From Spirosoma rhododendri (GTDB taxonomy: Bacteria; Bacteroidota; Bacteroidia; Cytophagales; Spirosomataceae), in NCBI RefSeq assembly GCF_012849055.1, contig NZ_CP051677.1, forward strand, positions 1,564,501 through 1,628,500: 64,000 bases of DNA, read 5' to 3'. Made by a program: the position numbers and the translations under genes. Under the pieces are notes generated by a model. It saw nothing but the letters and a program-made list of their open reading frames with translations, was not told the origin of the DNA and searched no databases. Positions 41,332-50,276 of this stretch are shown here, in pieces. The stretch's first letter is position 1. Each line of letters opens with the position of its first letter.

Positions 41332-43782
41332 ATGCGTTATTTCGCTGCTTTGGTTACGGGTCTGCTCACTGTCGCACTCGTCTGGGCCTTAAACCGATCG
41401 TGGGGCAGCATTCCCGCATTCGGCCCCTTGCTGAGTCCCTTTACGGGTTTCTGGCAAAATGCGGAAACCACGCATACCAATGATGAGGAACTATCGGTAG
41501 CTGGTACGCAGGAGCCCGTCACGGTGCTGATCGACGATATGGCTGTGCCGCACGTGTTTGCCCGCAACGACCATGACCTTTATTTCGCACAAGGCTACCT
41601 GACCGCCCGCGACCGGCTCTGGCAGATGGAGTTTCAGACGCACGCGGCTGCCGGTCGTTTGTCGGAAGTGGTGGGTAGCCGGGCACTTGAGCTGGACCGT
41701 TTTAACCGGCGTATGGGCATGGGATTCGGTGCTGAGCAGACGCTGGCCGAGATGAACAAAGACCCGCAGACGCGGGCGATGCTGGAAGCTTACTCGGCAG
41801 GTGTCAATGCTTGGATCAGGCAGCTCTCCCCGGCGAAATATCCGGTCGAGTACAAGCTGTTGGGGTATACGCCTGAAGACTGGACACCACTGAAGTGCGC
41901 TTTGCTGCTCAAAGCCATGACCAGTACGCTGGCGAGCGGGGCCGACGATTTGCTGATGACCAACGTGCTGCGTAAGTACGGACCCACCGTCACGGCCGAT
42001 CTATTTCCCAACTATCCGGCGCACGAAGACCCGATTATTCCGGTGGGTACGAAATGGGATTTTATCCCGTTGCCGATACCCGAAATACCGGCCGACAGCG
42101 GGCAAAATATCGCTGACCTGCCCGACTTCGCGATGACTCAGGCGATGAAACACCCACGGGCGAACCCGGCAATTGGCTCAAACAACTGGGCTGTGGGCGC
42201 AGAAAAATCGGCAACGGGCCATCCCATCCTGGCGAATGATCCCCACCTAACGCTGAGCTTACCGTCGATCTGGTACCAGATTCAGCTTGTTTCGCCGACG
42301 GTAAACGTATACGGCGCGTCGTTACCGGGATCGCCCAACGTGATTATCGGCTTCAATAAAGACGTAGCCTGGGGTGTCACCAACGTTGGCTCCGACGTGC
42401 TTGATTTTTACGCGATCAAGTTCCGCGATGCATCACGCCGGGAATACTGGCACGACAACCGGTGGAAACCTGTTCGTCAGCGCATCGAGCAAATCGCGGT
42501 GAAAGGGCAACCGACAGTCAGCGACACCGTGCTGTACACGCATCATGGGCCGGTGGTCTATGAGACCGGTCAGAAATCGTTCAAGCGAAACATTCCGGTT
42601 GGCTACGCGGCTCAGTGGATTGCGCACAAACCGTCGAACGAATTAATCTGCTTTTACCAGCTCAATCGTGCCCGCAACTTCGCCGACTATCGAAAAGCAC
42701 TGGCGTATTACGTGGCCCCAGCGCAAAACTTCGTTTTCGCTGATAATCAGAACGACATCGCTATTTCACCCAACGGCCGGTTTCCGCTGAAATGGCGACA
42801 GCAGGGCAAATTTATGCTCGACGGTACCAACCCCGCCGACGACTGGCACGGCTACATTCCTGCTGAGCAGAATCCGCTGGTGAAAAACCCACCCCGGCAC
42901 TTTGTCAGTTCGGCGAACCAATCATCTACTGACCCCACGTATCCGTACTACCTCAACTGGATTTTTGCGCCTTACGAACGAGGGGAACGGATAAATGATC
43001 GGCTGGCACAGATGAACCGGGCGACCATCGATAGCCTACGTCAATTGCAAAACGACGTGCACAACCTTCGCGCTGCCGATGCTTTGCCGACCCTCTTACC
43101 GCTGCTGTCGGAAAAAGGATTGAAACCTGCCGAGTTGCAGGCATTACAAACGCTTAAACAGTGGAAACTAAACAACGATGCGGCTGAAGTAGGCCCGACG
43201 ATCTTTACTGAGTGGACAACTCAGCTGATGCGTGCCGTTTGGGCTGATGATTTCAACGAAGGCGATACGCTGCCTATGCGTCCACCCACCTTCGACCGTA
43301 CACTGACACTGATGAAGCGTGATACCGGCTCCCGTTGGTTTGACAACACGAAAACGTCCGCTCGCGAACACCTGCCGCAGATTATGCAGGAGAGCTTCCG
43401 CGCCACCTGTGATACGCTGACCCGCAAATACGGTGCTGTTGGTAAGAACTGGGCGTGGGGACCCTACAAAAGCACCGACATTCGCCATCTTATCCCCGGC
43501 CTCGACGCATTCAGCGTGATGGATCTGGACGTTGGCGGTGGGGCTGGTATAGTCAACGCAACGACCGAACGGACGGGCCCCTCGTGGCGAATGGTCGTTG
43601 CGCTCGGGCCAGAACCGAAAGCCTACGGCGTGTATCCGGGCGGGCAGTCAGGTAATCCCGGTAGTCCGTACTACGTGAATATGGTAGAGACGTGGCGGCA
43701 GGGTAAGCTAAACGAACTACTCTATTTTACGTCGTCACAAGCCAAGCACGCGCGTATTCGGCAGCGTGTCACGCTGAAATAA
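41332..43782 (+). CDS. Penicillin acylase family protein (Ntn hydrolase)
   Basis: An 816-residue periplasmic enzyme. A hydrophobic N-terminus (residues 1-22) is followed by the small-chain domain ('VTVLIDDMAVPHVFARNDHDLYFAQGYLTARDRLWQMEF'). The self-cleavage site is in 'AIGSNNWAVG' (about residue 284), where the Ser becomes the N-terminal nucleophile of the large chain; 'NDPHLTLSLPSIWY' follows. 'TGPSWRMVVALGP' and 'YPGGQSGNPGSPYY' are typical C-terminal motifs. The family cleaves amide bonds of beta-lactams or acyl-homoserine lactones; the substrate is open. Confidence 0.92.
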   Translation: MRYFAALVTGLLTVALVWALNRSWGSIPAFGPLLSPFTGFWQNAETTHTNDEELSVAGTQEPVTVLIDDMAVPHVFARNDHDLYFAQGYLTARDRLWQMEFQTHAAAGRLSEVVGSRALELDRFNRRMGMGFGAEQTLAEMNKDPQTRAMLEAYSAGVNAWIRQLSPAKYPVEYKLLGYTPEDWTPLKCALLLKAMTSTLASGADDLLMTNVLRKYGPTVTADLFPNYPAHEDPIIPVGTKWDFIPLPIPEIPADSGQNIADLPDFAMTQAMKHPRANPAIGSNNWAVGAEKSATGHPILANDPHLTLSLPSIWYQIQLVSPTVNVYGASLPGSPNVIIGFNKDVAWGVTNVGSDVLDFYAIKFRDASRREYWHDNRWKPVRQRIEQIAVKGQPTVSDTVLYTHHGPVVYETGQKSFKRNIPVGYAAQWIAHKPSNELICFYQLNRARNFADYRKALAYYVAPAQNFVFADNQNDIAISPNGRFPLKWRQQGKFMLDGTNPADDWHGYIPAEQNPLVKNPPRHFVSSANQSSTDPTYPYYLNWIFAPYERGERINDRLAQMNRATIDSLRQLQNDVHNLRAADALPTLLPLLSEKGLKPAELQALQTLKQWKLNNDAAEVGPTIFTEWTTQLMRAVWADDFNEGDTLPMRPPTFDRTLTLMKRDTGSRWFDNTKTSAREHLPQIMQESFRATCDTLTRKYGAVGKNWAWGPYKSTDIRHLIPGLDAFSVMDLDVGGGAGIVNATTERTGPSWRMVVALGPEPKAYGVYPGGQSGNPGSPYYVNMVETWRQGKLNELLYFTSSQAKHARIRQRVTLK

Positions 43783-43802
43783 ATTGCTGAGAACCAAAAG
43801 AC

Positions 43803-44168
43803 ATGATTCAGATCGTACTCATCATCTTACTTAGTGCACTGGCGCAGCTTGTACTGCCGTGGTGGAGTCTGGCAATCGTTGCGTTTAGCGTATGCGCCTG
43901 GCGCAGTACGAGTGGTGGTCAGGCGTTTATGGCCGGTTTTGTGGGTACTGCGCTTGTTTGGCTGGTGTATGCCCTCATCATTCATCTGCACACCAATGGC
44001 ATTTTTACTAGCCGAATGGGCTTACTGCTTTTTAAGTCCGGCTCAGCTGTGTTGCCGCTGGTGGTAACGGCGATCCTGGGCGGATTGGTCGGGGGATTGT
44101 CGGGGCTGACCGGCTTTTTGACCCGTCGGTCCATAAACCCGGCGGCTCGTACCCCGAAAAACGCATAA
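43803..44168 (+). CDS. Small hypothetical membrane protein
   Basis: A 121-residue protein with about four hydrophobic segments: about residues 2-18, 20-38, 45-62, and 80-104. The C-terminal tail is basic and polar (TRRSINPAARTPKNA). I recognise no family. It starts 20 bases after the acylase stop and probably belongs to the same transcript, and the next gene follows after 47 bases. Confidence 0.65.
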   Translation: MIQIVLIILLSALAQLVLPWWSLAIVAFSVCAWRSTSGGQAFMAGFVGTALVWLVYALIIHLHTNGIFTSRMGLLLFKSGSAVLPLVVTAILGGLVGGLSGLTGFLTRRSINPAARTPKNA

Positions 44169-44215
44169 ACCATTACCTTTGCCGGATAAACTATCACCAA
44201 CCAAGTCGATTACCT

Positions 44216-44818
44216 GTGAAGAATGCCTCACTGATTATCAATGCTGTACTGGCTGTTGCCGTCGCTGTTTTGTACTATCTCCACTTCAAAGACCGTCAGC
44301 CAGACGTTGAGTCGGTAGTTGCTAAACCCGCAGCCGCGAAAGGCCGTGAAATCGTTTACGTCAACGTCGATTCACTGTTGACTAAATACGAGTTCTTCAA
44401 AGACACGCAGAAAGTACTGGAGAGCAAGCGCTTTCAACTGGAAAACGATCTGGCTACCAAAGGCCGCAACCTCCAGAATAAAGTGGCTTTCTTTCAGCAG
44501 CGGGCTGCTACCATGACGCAGGAGCAGGGCCGGGCAACCGAAGCTTCACTGCAAAAGGAGCAACAGGATTTGCTGGCTTACCGTGAGCGGGCCGCCCAAA
44601 ATCTGGCGGTTGAGGAGCAAAACAAGAACAAGCAGTTGTACGACCAGATCTACGACTACCTGAAAAAGGTGAATGCAACGAATAAGTACGAGTTTGTACT
44701 TGGCTACACCAAAGGTGGTGGTATCCTGTTTGCTGACCCCTCCGGCGACCGTACGAAGGTTGTACTCGACGGCCTGAACAAAGAATATAAAGACAAGCCA
44801 GCGCCTGCCAAGAAATAA
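44216..44818 (+). CDS. OmpH/Skp-family periplasmic chaperone
   Basis: A 200-residue protein. After a hydrophobic N-terminal segment (MKNASLIINAVLAVAVAVLYYL), the 'REIVYVNVDSLLTKYEFFKD' strand starts the OmpH domain, followed by long coiled-coil helices (about 75-150) and a compact C-terminal part 'YEFVLGYTKGGGILFADP'. OmpH/Skp chaperones hold unfolded outer-membrane proteins. The N-terminal hydrophobic segment has no clear cleavage site, so it may stay anchored. The start is GTG at 44216; a -7-like TACCTTTG at 44174-44181 suggests its own promoter. Confidence 0.86.
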   Translation: MKNASLIINAVLAVAVAVLYYLHFKDRQPDVESVVAKPAAAKGREIVYVNVDSLLTKYEFFKDTQKVLESKRFQLENDLATKGRNLQNKVAFFQQRAATMTQEQGRATEASLQKEQQDLLAYRERAAQNLAVEEQNKNKQLYDQIYDYLKKVNATNKYEFVLGYTKGGGILFADPSGDRTKVVLDGLNKEYKDKPAPAKK

Positions 44819-44828
44819 GCGAAGTGGC

Positions 44829-44880
44829 ACCAATAAAAAAGGGTCACTGCTCAGCTGAGCAGTGACCCTTTTTTATTGGT
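44829..44880. terminator. Perfect 52-base palindrome, terminator
   Basis: 26 bases are followed directly by their exact complement, with A-run (left), GGGTCACTGCTCAG|CTGAGCAGTGACCC in the centre and T-run (right). It lies 10 bases after the OmpH-like gene. It terminates plus-strand transcripts and would act on the other strand as well. Confidence 0.9.
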
Positions 44881-45290
44881 CAGCCTATGTGAATACATGA
44901 AATCATGGCACTGTTCTTGTGCCTGTTCATCCTCATTTTATTATAGTAACATCGGCGAATCGTTTCATTTTAAAGCGAAAAGTTAGCGCACCCAGTTTCG
45001 CCATAAAATCGGTTTATACTGGTTCGGGCATCGTTTTTGCCACTATCATCTCTGGCAGTTTACGGATTTTCTACAAAGCGTACTGCTTACATCGCCGTGG
45101 TTTGGGCCGGTGCCGTACCGGGTCTTGAGGCTGTGACTTCGCTACCGTTTTTTACAACGAAAACACCGGCCCACCAGGCGACCTGTAAATGCTCTTGGGA
45201 AAGACAAACTTCACTTCGGTCACAAACCTGTTACAGCCTCCCTGCGTTTCTGTCTAATACGGCTACCTTTGCCGACCTTATTGGACTGTT
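44881..45290. other. 410-base intergenic region before smpB
   Basis: No ORF with coding character. It holds a -7-like TACCTTTG at 45264-45271, 19 bases before the smpB start, with no clear TTG at the right distance. Nothing else is recognised. Confidence 0.45.
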
Positions 45291-45752
45291 ATGGCCTCTT
45301 CGTCTATTGTTAAACGCGTTGACATCCGCAACCGCCGGGCGTCATTCGAATACAGCTTTCTTGAAACCTACACCGCTGGTATTGCCCTGACCGGTACAGA
45401 AATCAAATCGGTACGTCAGGGTAAAGTCAACTTGCAGGATGCTTACTGCCTGTTGCTGAACGATGAGTTGTACGTACGTCAGATGAATATCGCTCTATAC
45501 TCTGAAGGAACGCACTACAACCATGAACCACTCCGTGACCGTAAGCTGCTACTGACGAAACGCGAACTGCGCCGGCTGACCGAAAATTTGAAAGATCAGG
45601 GACTCACTATTGTGCCTGTACGCATGTTTACCACTGATCGGGGATTCGCGAAACTGGATATCGCCTTGGCAAAGGGTAAAAAGCTTTACGATAAGCGCGA
45701 TAGTATCAAGGAGCGCGACGTTAAACGCGATATGCAACGCGAACAATACTAG
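45291..45752 (+). CDS. smpB: SsrA-binding protein
   Basis: A 153-residue protein that binds tmRNA and delivers it to stalled ribosomes for trans-translation. 'NRRASFEYSFLETYTAGIALTGTEIKSVRQGKVNLQDAY' is the family signature, 'LYSEGTHYNHEPLRDRKLLL' follows, and the C-terminal basic tail 'KKLYDKRDSIKERDVKRDMQRE' reaches the decoding centre. No tmRNA gene (ssrA) was seen in the neighbouring bases. Confidence 0.96.
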   Translation: MASSSIVKRVDIRNRRASFEYSFLETYTAGIALTGTEIKSVRQGKVNLQDAYCLLLNDELYVRQMNIALYSEGTHYNHEPLRDRKLLLTKRELRRLTENLKDQGLTIVPVRMFTTDRGFAKLDIALAKGKKLYDKRDSIKERDVKRDMQREQY

Positions 45753-45855
45753 CCTACCAATCAAGAATAGTAAGGGCTTGTAATTTTTCAACAGTTGTTG
45801 CTGTTATGTGGATAACTCTGTAACTTGCTACCGTACAGAGGCATTCAAACGCGAC

Positions 45856-46371
45856 ATGGGCAGGAAAGTATTAGTCTTAAATCAAGATTACAGTGCACTC
45901 AGCATCTGCTCCGTCCCGAAAGCATTTTTGCTGGTTTATTTAGACAAAGCCGAACTCGTTGCCGAATCTGAGCTACTCAAGCTCCGAACTATTTCCGCCG
46001 AGTTTCCAATGCCGACCGTCATTCGGTTGCATCGCTACGTTAACCTGCCGTACAAGGGCGTAATGCTTACCCGGCAGAACATTTTTAAACGGGACGATCA
46101 CCGCTGCCAGTACTGCGGCACCAGTGATGAGCTGACATTGGATCACGTTCTTCCAAAATCGCGGGGCGGAAAAACCAGCTGGGACAACCTGGCAACGGCC
46201 TGCAAGCGGTGTAATTCACGCAAGGGAGACTACACGCCTGAAGAAGCAAATCTGAAACTGCGTCAGAAGCCTTACAAACCAACATTTCTGGTTTTTCTGC
46301 GCGACTTTTCCGGCTCCATCGAAGAAAGCTGGCTTCCCTTCCTGGCTCGTAAGGAGAAAGCGTTTCAGTAA
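45856..46371 (+). CDS. HNH endonuclease-fold protein
   Basis: A 171-residue protein starting MGRKVLVLNQDYSALSICSV. 'FKRDDHRCQYCGTSDELTLDHVLPKSRGGKTSWDNLATACKRCNSRKGDYTP' carries the HNH motif (His in LDHV, Asn, His-like end) and four zinc-binding Cys (two CxxC pairs). It may be a nuclease, but this short stand-alone form is widely conserved as a chromosomal gene in Bacteroidota, and its role is not known. I prefer the ATG at 45856; a GTG at 45808 would add 16 residues. Confidence 0.85.
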   Translation: MGRKVLVLNQDYSALSICSVPKAFLLVYLDKAELVAESELLKLRTISAEFPMPTVIRLHRYVNLPYKGVMLTRQNIFKRDDHRCQYCGTSDELTLDHVLPKSRGGKTSWDNLATACKRCNSRKGDYTPEEANLKLRQKPYKPTFLVFLRDFSGSIEESWLPFLARKEKAFQ

Positions 46372-46388
46372 CAGATGAACTAACGGTG

Positions 46389-46445
46389 GCCCAAAGCCGC
46401 CGGGTCGATTACTACTACCACGTAATCGGCCCGGTGGCTTTGGGC
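46389..46445 (+). terminator. Terminator after HNH gene
   Basis: Stem 46389-46412 / 46422-46445, 24 positions with two G-T wobbles and a 9-base loop (core GCCCAAAGCC / GGCTTTGGGC), followed by TTTTC. Confidence 0.8.
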
Positions 46446-46506
46446 TTTTCTATGAGCTTTCTCACTTGATATCAACATTTTGAAACTTTTTATACTAGCC
46501 TTTTGC

Positions 46507-46514
46507 TATCTTTG
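46507..46514 (+). promoter_or_regulatory. -7 element upstream of rpsA
   Basis: TATCTTTG fits the TAnnTTTG element; the -33 region is T-rich but lacks a TTG at 19-21 bases. It leaves a leader of about 90 bases before the rpsA start, in which a short CCTT/AAGG stem-loop is seen at about 46519-46532. Whether S1 regulates its own leader cannot be read from this. Confidence 0.45.
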
Positions 46515-46608
46515 CAGTCCTTTTTCGGAAGGAAAAATTTAAACCTAAAAGTCAGTTCGCCATTGACCCACGGACTGATGTACTGAGCGGGTTAGGAAAC
46601 CATTTTTT

Positions 46609-48393
46609 ATGAGCAAAACGCAACAGCGCGAAATGCCTGCTTTCGATTGGGATCGGGCAGACAACAAAGGGTTTGGTAGCGGCTATTCGGACGCAGAACG
46701 CGACCAGATGCTGGAAATGTACGGCAACACGTTGTCGGAGGTTAAAGAGAAAGAAGTCGTAATGGGAACCGTCGTTGGGATTACGGATCGTGAGATTCTG
46801 CTCAACATTGGCTTCAAGTCGGACGGCCTGGTGCCTGCTTCTGAGTTCCGGGATATGCCCGAGCTCAAAATGGGCGACGAAGTAGAAGTTTACGTAGAAA
46901 ATCAGGAAGACCCGAACGGTCAGCTGGTGCTGTCGCGTAAGAAAGCGAAAGTTATCACCGCCTGGCAGAAGATTCAGCGCGCGCTCGACGAAGACCTCGT
47001 TATCGATGGTTTCGTTAAGCGTCGGACCAAAGGTGGTCTTATTGTCGATATTTTCAGCATCGAAGCCTTCCTGCCCGGTTCGCAGATCGACGTTAAGCCG
47101 ATCCGTGATTTCGACGTGTTCGTTGGCAAGAAAATGGAAGTTAAGGTCGTCAAGATCAACTATGCTAACGACAACGTTGTCGTTTCGCACAAAGTCCTGA
47201 TCGAGAAAGACCTCGAAGCACAGCGCGCTCAGATCCTGAACAACCTTGAGAAAGGTCAGGTACTGGAAGGCGTGATCAAGAACATGACCAATTTCGGTGT
47301 CTTCATCGATCTGGGTGGTGTTGATGGTCTGTTGCACATCACCGACATCTCGTGGGGCCGTATCAGCCACCCATCGGAAGTGCTGCACCTCGACCAGAAA
47401 GTCAACGTCGTTGTGCTTGACTTCGACGAAGATAAGAAGCGGATTTCGCTGGGTATGAAGCAGCTTCAGGCTCACCCCTGGGATGCCCTGTCGGAAGACA
47501 TTCAGGTTGGTTCGAAAGTAAAAGGCCGGATCGTAAACGTAGCCGACTATGGTGCGTTCCTCGAAATCATGCCGGGCGTAGAAGGACTGATCCACGTATC
47601 GGAGATGTCGTGGTCGCAGCACCTGCGCAACCCGCAGGAGTTCCTGAAGGTTGGCGACGAAGTAGAAGCACAAGTGCTGACGCTGGATCGGAACGATCGG
47701 AAAATGTCGCTGGGTATCAAACAACTCACCGAAGACCCTTGGACCCGTCCTGAACTGCGTACGAAATACGCCGTTGGTACGAAGCACTCGGGTGTTGTTC
47801 GTAACCTGACCAACTTCGGTCTGTTCCTGGAGCTTGAAGAAGGTATCGACGGTCTGGTACACGTATCGGATCTGTCGTGGACGAAAAAGATCAAGCATCC
47901 GTCGGATTTCATCAAAGTTGGTGAGAACCTCGACGTGGTTGTACTCGAACTGGACATCGACAACCGTCGCCTTGCCTTGGGTCACAAGCAGCTTGAGGAA
48001 AACCCATGGGATACGTTTGAGTCTGTTTTCGCTGTTGGCACCGTACACCGTTGCACGATCATCAGCAAAAACGACAAAATGGCTACCCTTGAGTTGCCAT
48101 ACGGTATCGAAGGTTTCTCTTCACTGAAGAACCTGACCAAAGAAGACGGAACGGCTGCCGAAGTAGGCGAGTCGCTCGACTTCCGCGTGACGGAGTTCTC
48201 GAAAGACGAGAAGCGCATCATGCTGTCGCACACACGTACCTGGCAGGAGAAAAACGAGCCGGTTCGCGAGTCGAAACCAAAAGCGGTTTCGGCTAAGCCT
48301 GCCCAGACCTCGAATCAGCCAGAGCGTGGTGCTACGCTAGGTGATCTGGACGCGCTTGCTGCGCTGAAAGAGCAAATGGAAGGCCGTAACTAG
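46609..48393 (+). CDS. rpsA: 30S ribosomal protein S1
   Basis: A 594-residue protein with six S1 (OB-fold) domains at about residues 45-110, 125-195, 215-285, 300-370, 385-460 and 475-540. The repeats 'NMTNFGVFIDLGGVDGLLHITDISW', 'NVADYGAFLEIMPGVEGLIHVSEMSW' and 'NLTNFGLFLELEEGIDGLVHVSDLSW' are the clearest. It delivers mRNA to the 30S subunit, which matters in a lineage with few Shine-Dalgarno sites. The C-terminal tail is low-complexity (ESKPKAVSAKPAQTSNQP). The ATG at 46609 is well placed. Confidence 0.97.
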   Translation: MSKTQQREMPAFDWDRADNKGFGSGYSDAERDQMLEMYGNTLSEVKEKEVVMGTVVGITDREILLNIGFKSDGLVPASEFRDMPELKMGDEVEVYVENQEDPNGQLVLSRKKAKVITAWQKIQRALDEDLVIDGFVKRRTKGGLIVDIFSIEAFLPGSQIDVKPIRDFDVFVGKKMEVKVVKINYANDNVVVSHKVLIEKDLEAQRAQILNNLEKGQVLEGVIKNMTNFGVFIDLGGVDGLLHITDISWGRISHPSEVLHLDQKVNVVVLDFDEDKKRISLGMKQLQAHPWDALSEDIQVGSKVKGRIVNVADYGAFLEIMPGVEGLIHVSEMSWSQHLRNPQEFLKVGDEVEAQVLTLDRNDRKMSLGIKQLTEDPWTRPELRTKYAVGTKHSGVVRNLTNFGLFLELEEGIDGLVHVSDLSWTKKIKHPSDFIKVGENLDVVVLELDIDNRRLALGHKQLEENPWDTFESVFAVGTVHRCTIISKNDKMATLELPYGIEGFSSLKNLTKEDGTAAEVGESLDFRVTEFSKDEKRIMLSHTRTWQEKNEPVRESKPKAVSAKPAQTSNQPERGATLGDLDALAALKEQMEGRN

Positions 48394-48418
48394 GCTACCA
48401 TCGCTGAATAATGTTGGA

Positions 48419-48441
48419 AAGCCCTGCTAAATGCAGGGCTT
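48419..48441 (+). terminator. Intrinsic terminator of rpsA
   Basis: Stem AAGCCCTGC (48419-48427) / GCAGGGCTT (48433-48441), 5-base loop, then eight T residues in total. It lies 25 bases after the rpsA stop. Confidence 0.93.
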
Positions 48442-48526
48442 TTTTTTGCCGCCCTCGTAATCGCAATCGATTAAAACCTATATTTGCACTCCCAAAGCCG
48501 ACCGCAGGGTCGCGACAAGGGAAAAC

Positions 48527-48597
48527 GGTTCCGTGGCCGAGTGGCTAGGCAGAGCTCTGCAAAAGCTCGTACAGCGGTTCGAATCCGCTCGGAACCT
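48527..48597 (+). tRNA. tRNA-Cys (GCA)
   Basis: A 71-base cloverleaf. Acceptor GGTTCCG (48527-48533) pairs with CGGAACC (48590-48596). The anticodon stem GAGCT/AGCTC encloses the loop CTGCAAA with anticodon GCA. T-arm AGCGG-TTCGAAT-CCGCT is perfect. No CCA is encoded. A TATATTTG -7-like element lies at 48479-48486, but no proper -33 is seen. A terminator hairpin follows at 48613-48665. Confidence 0.97.
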
Positions 48598-48612
48598 CTC
48601 TTTTATGAATTT

Positions 48613-48665
48613 AAAAAACCATTCGTTGACCTTCACGCCAAGTGAAGAAAAGCGAATGGTTTTTT
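48613..48665 (+). terminator. Terminator after tRNA-Cys
   Basis: Stem AAAAAACCATTCG (48613-48625) / CGAATGGTTTTTT (48653-48665), with an inner hairpin CTTCAC/GTGAAG in the loop. It also has the T-run needed for termination. Confidence 0.85.
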
Positions 48666-48780
48666 ATTGCCGATCAGTAACGCACACTGGTCGATAAACG
48701 GTGAAAAACAGACTAATTCTTTCGATTGATTAGAATGTTTATAAATAAAAATGTGGCAAAAAATAACTAAAGGTCAACTT

Positions 48781-48811
48781 TTGCCTATGCAGCGATCGTG
48801 TCGTACTTTTG
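48781..48811 (+). promoter_or_regulatory. Promoter of the Act/Cox respiratory operon
   Basis: TTG at 48781-48783 within TTTTG, a 20-base spacer and TACTTTTG at 48804-48811 give a near-ideal Bacteroidota promoter. The leader to the actA start is about 25-60 bases depending on the start used. No other strong promoter is seen downstream, so the operon may be transcribed as one unit. Confidence 0.82.
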
Positions 48812-48838
48812 TAAGCCAAGAAAAAGGTAGTAGTGTTT

Positions 48839-50179
48839 ATGTTGATTCAATCAATTAAAATGCGTCTCAAAATGAGCCATTTATACAGAGTTTTAGGGAC
48901 CGCGTCTCTGGCTCTGGCGCTGATGGTAGGCAGTGGGCAGTCGTATGCTCAGGACTCGTCTGCGGCAGCAGCCCCAGCGGGTGCCGCACCAGCAGCTGCC
49001 GCAGCTCCAGCAGGAGGTGGTGGGGGCGGTGACGCTGAGAAAGGAAAGACACTGTTTACTAATAACTGTGCACAGTGTCACTCGACTGGTGATGACGTAT
49101 TGGTTGGCCCTGGTCTGAAAGGTGTCCAACAGCGTACCCCAGGTAAAGATTGGTTGTACAAGTGGATCAAGAACTCGTCGGCAGTTGTTGCCAGCGGTGA
49201 CGCTTACGCCAACCAAGTCTTCAACAAATTTGGTAAGGTGCAGATGTCGAGCTTCCCAAGCCTGACAAACGCAGATATAGACGGTATCCTTGCGTACATC
49301 GACCAGCAAGGTGCTCCGGCAGCAGCAGCAACTGGCGGTACCACCGACCAGAAGGGTGCAACTACGGTTACAGCTGGCGCAGCCACTTCCGGCCCTTCAG
49401 AGTTATTCACGATCGTACTGGTTGCTCTGTTGATTGTGATGGTACTGGTACTTGGTGTACTGCTGGCTATCGCTACGATCCTTTCGAAAGCTGTTTCGCC
49501 AGTAAGTGCCGAAGGAACTGCAACGCAATCGTCATTCGCCCAGCGGCTGAAGCAGGGTGCGTCTGATGCCTTCAACAATTCGACGCTTCGCTCAATTGTT
49601 ATCTGGCTGTTTCTGCTGGTCGTAGCTAAAGAAACGATCGATGGTGCTTACAGCATCGGTGTTCAGCAGGGCTACGCGCCGAAGCAACCAATTGCTTACT
49701 CGCACAAGCTACACGCTGGTCAGTACAAGATTGACTGTAATTATTGCCACACAGGCGTGAACAAAGGGAAAAGTGCTACGATTCCTGCTGCTAACATCTG
49801 TATGAACTGCCACGGGGTAATTAAGAAGGAGTCGCCAGAGATTCAAAAGATCTACACGGCTATCGAGAATAATCAACCCATCGAGTGGATCCGGGTACAC
49901 AACCTGCCCGATCTGGCCTACTTCAACCACGCTCAGCACGTCAATGTTGGTAACGTTCAATGCCAGACATGTCATGGTGAGATCGAGAAGATGGAAGTTG
50001 TAGAACAGCGGTCGTCGCTGACGATGGGCTGGTGTATCGATTGCCACCGTCGGACAGAAGTCAACACGAAGGGCAACGCGTACTACGACAAGCTTGTCGC
50101 CCTGCACAGCAAAGACAGCAAAGAGCCACTGAAAGTCGCAAACATTGGCGGTCTGGAGTGCTCGAAATGCCACTATTAA
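48839..50179 (+). CDS. actA: Alternative complex III subunit ActA, six-heme cytochrome c
   Basis: A 446-residue cytochrome (start ATG 48839; ATGs at 48860 and 48872 are also possible, the last giving the cleanest signal peptide, ending SYAQ). An Ala/Gly-rich segment leads to a monoheme domain with 'CAQCH' (about residue 77). Two hydrophobic segments follow (about 190-222 and 256-275), then the pentaheme domain with CNYCH, CMNCH, CQTCH, CIDCH and CSKCH (about 300-445). ActA passes electrons from quinol oxidation to the next cytochrome. The N-terminal monoheme domain is additional to the pentaheme core known for ActA. First gene of the operon. Confidence 0.93.
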   Translation: MLIQSIKMRLKMSHLYRVLGTASLALALMVGSGQSYAQDSSAAAAPAGAAPAAAAAPAGGGGGGDAEKGKTLFTNNCAQCHSTGDDVLVGPGLKGVQQRTPGKDWLYKWIKNSSAVVASGDAYANQVFNKFGKVQMSSFPSLTNADIDGILAYIDQQGAPAAAATGGTTDQKGATTVTAGAATSGPSELFTIVLVALLIVMVLVLGVLLAIATILSKAVSPVSAEGTATQSSFAQRLKQGASDAFNNSTLRSIVIWLFLLVVAKETIDGAYSIGVQQGYAPKQPIAYSHKLHAGQYKIDCNYCHTGVNKGKSATIPAANICMNCHGVIKKESPEIQKIYTAIENNQPIEWIRVHNLPDLAYFNHAQHVNVGNVQCQTCHGEIEKMEVVEQRSSLTMGWCIDCHRRTEVNTKGNAYYDKLVALHSKDSKEPLKVANIGGLECSKCHY

Positions 50180-50276
50180 GATCCATGACTAGCGGACTGA
50201 TAGCCAAGTCTATTGGTTTCATGTCCGTTTTAACATACCCATTATTCATTCCAGCGCTCGCTGGATTATAACAAGC

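Noticed and set aside
45037..45390. 117-codon frame before and into smpB
   Set aside because: It overlaps the smpB start in another frame, is Thr/Leu/Arg-rich without motif, and covers a probable promoter.
46552..48048. 498-codon open frame on the minus strand inside rpsA
   Set aside because: It is antisense to the six S1 domains of rpsA; its residues mirror the S1 repeats and show no family motif.
50250..50265. Small hairpin between actA and actB as terminator
   Set aside because: The 6-bp stem TCCAGC/GCTGGA has no T-run. The genes are part of one functional set, so an RNA-processing site is more likely than a terminator, and neither is proven.
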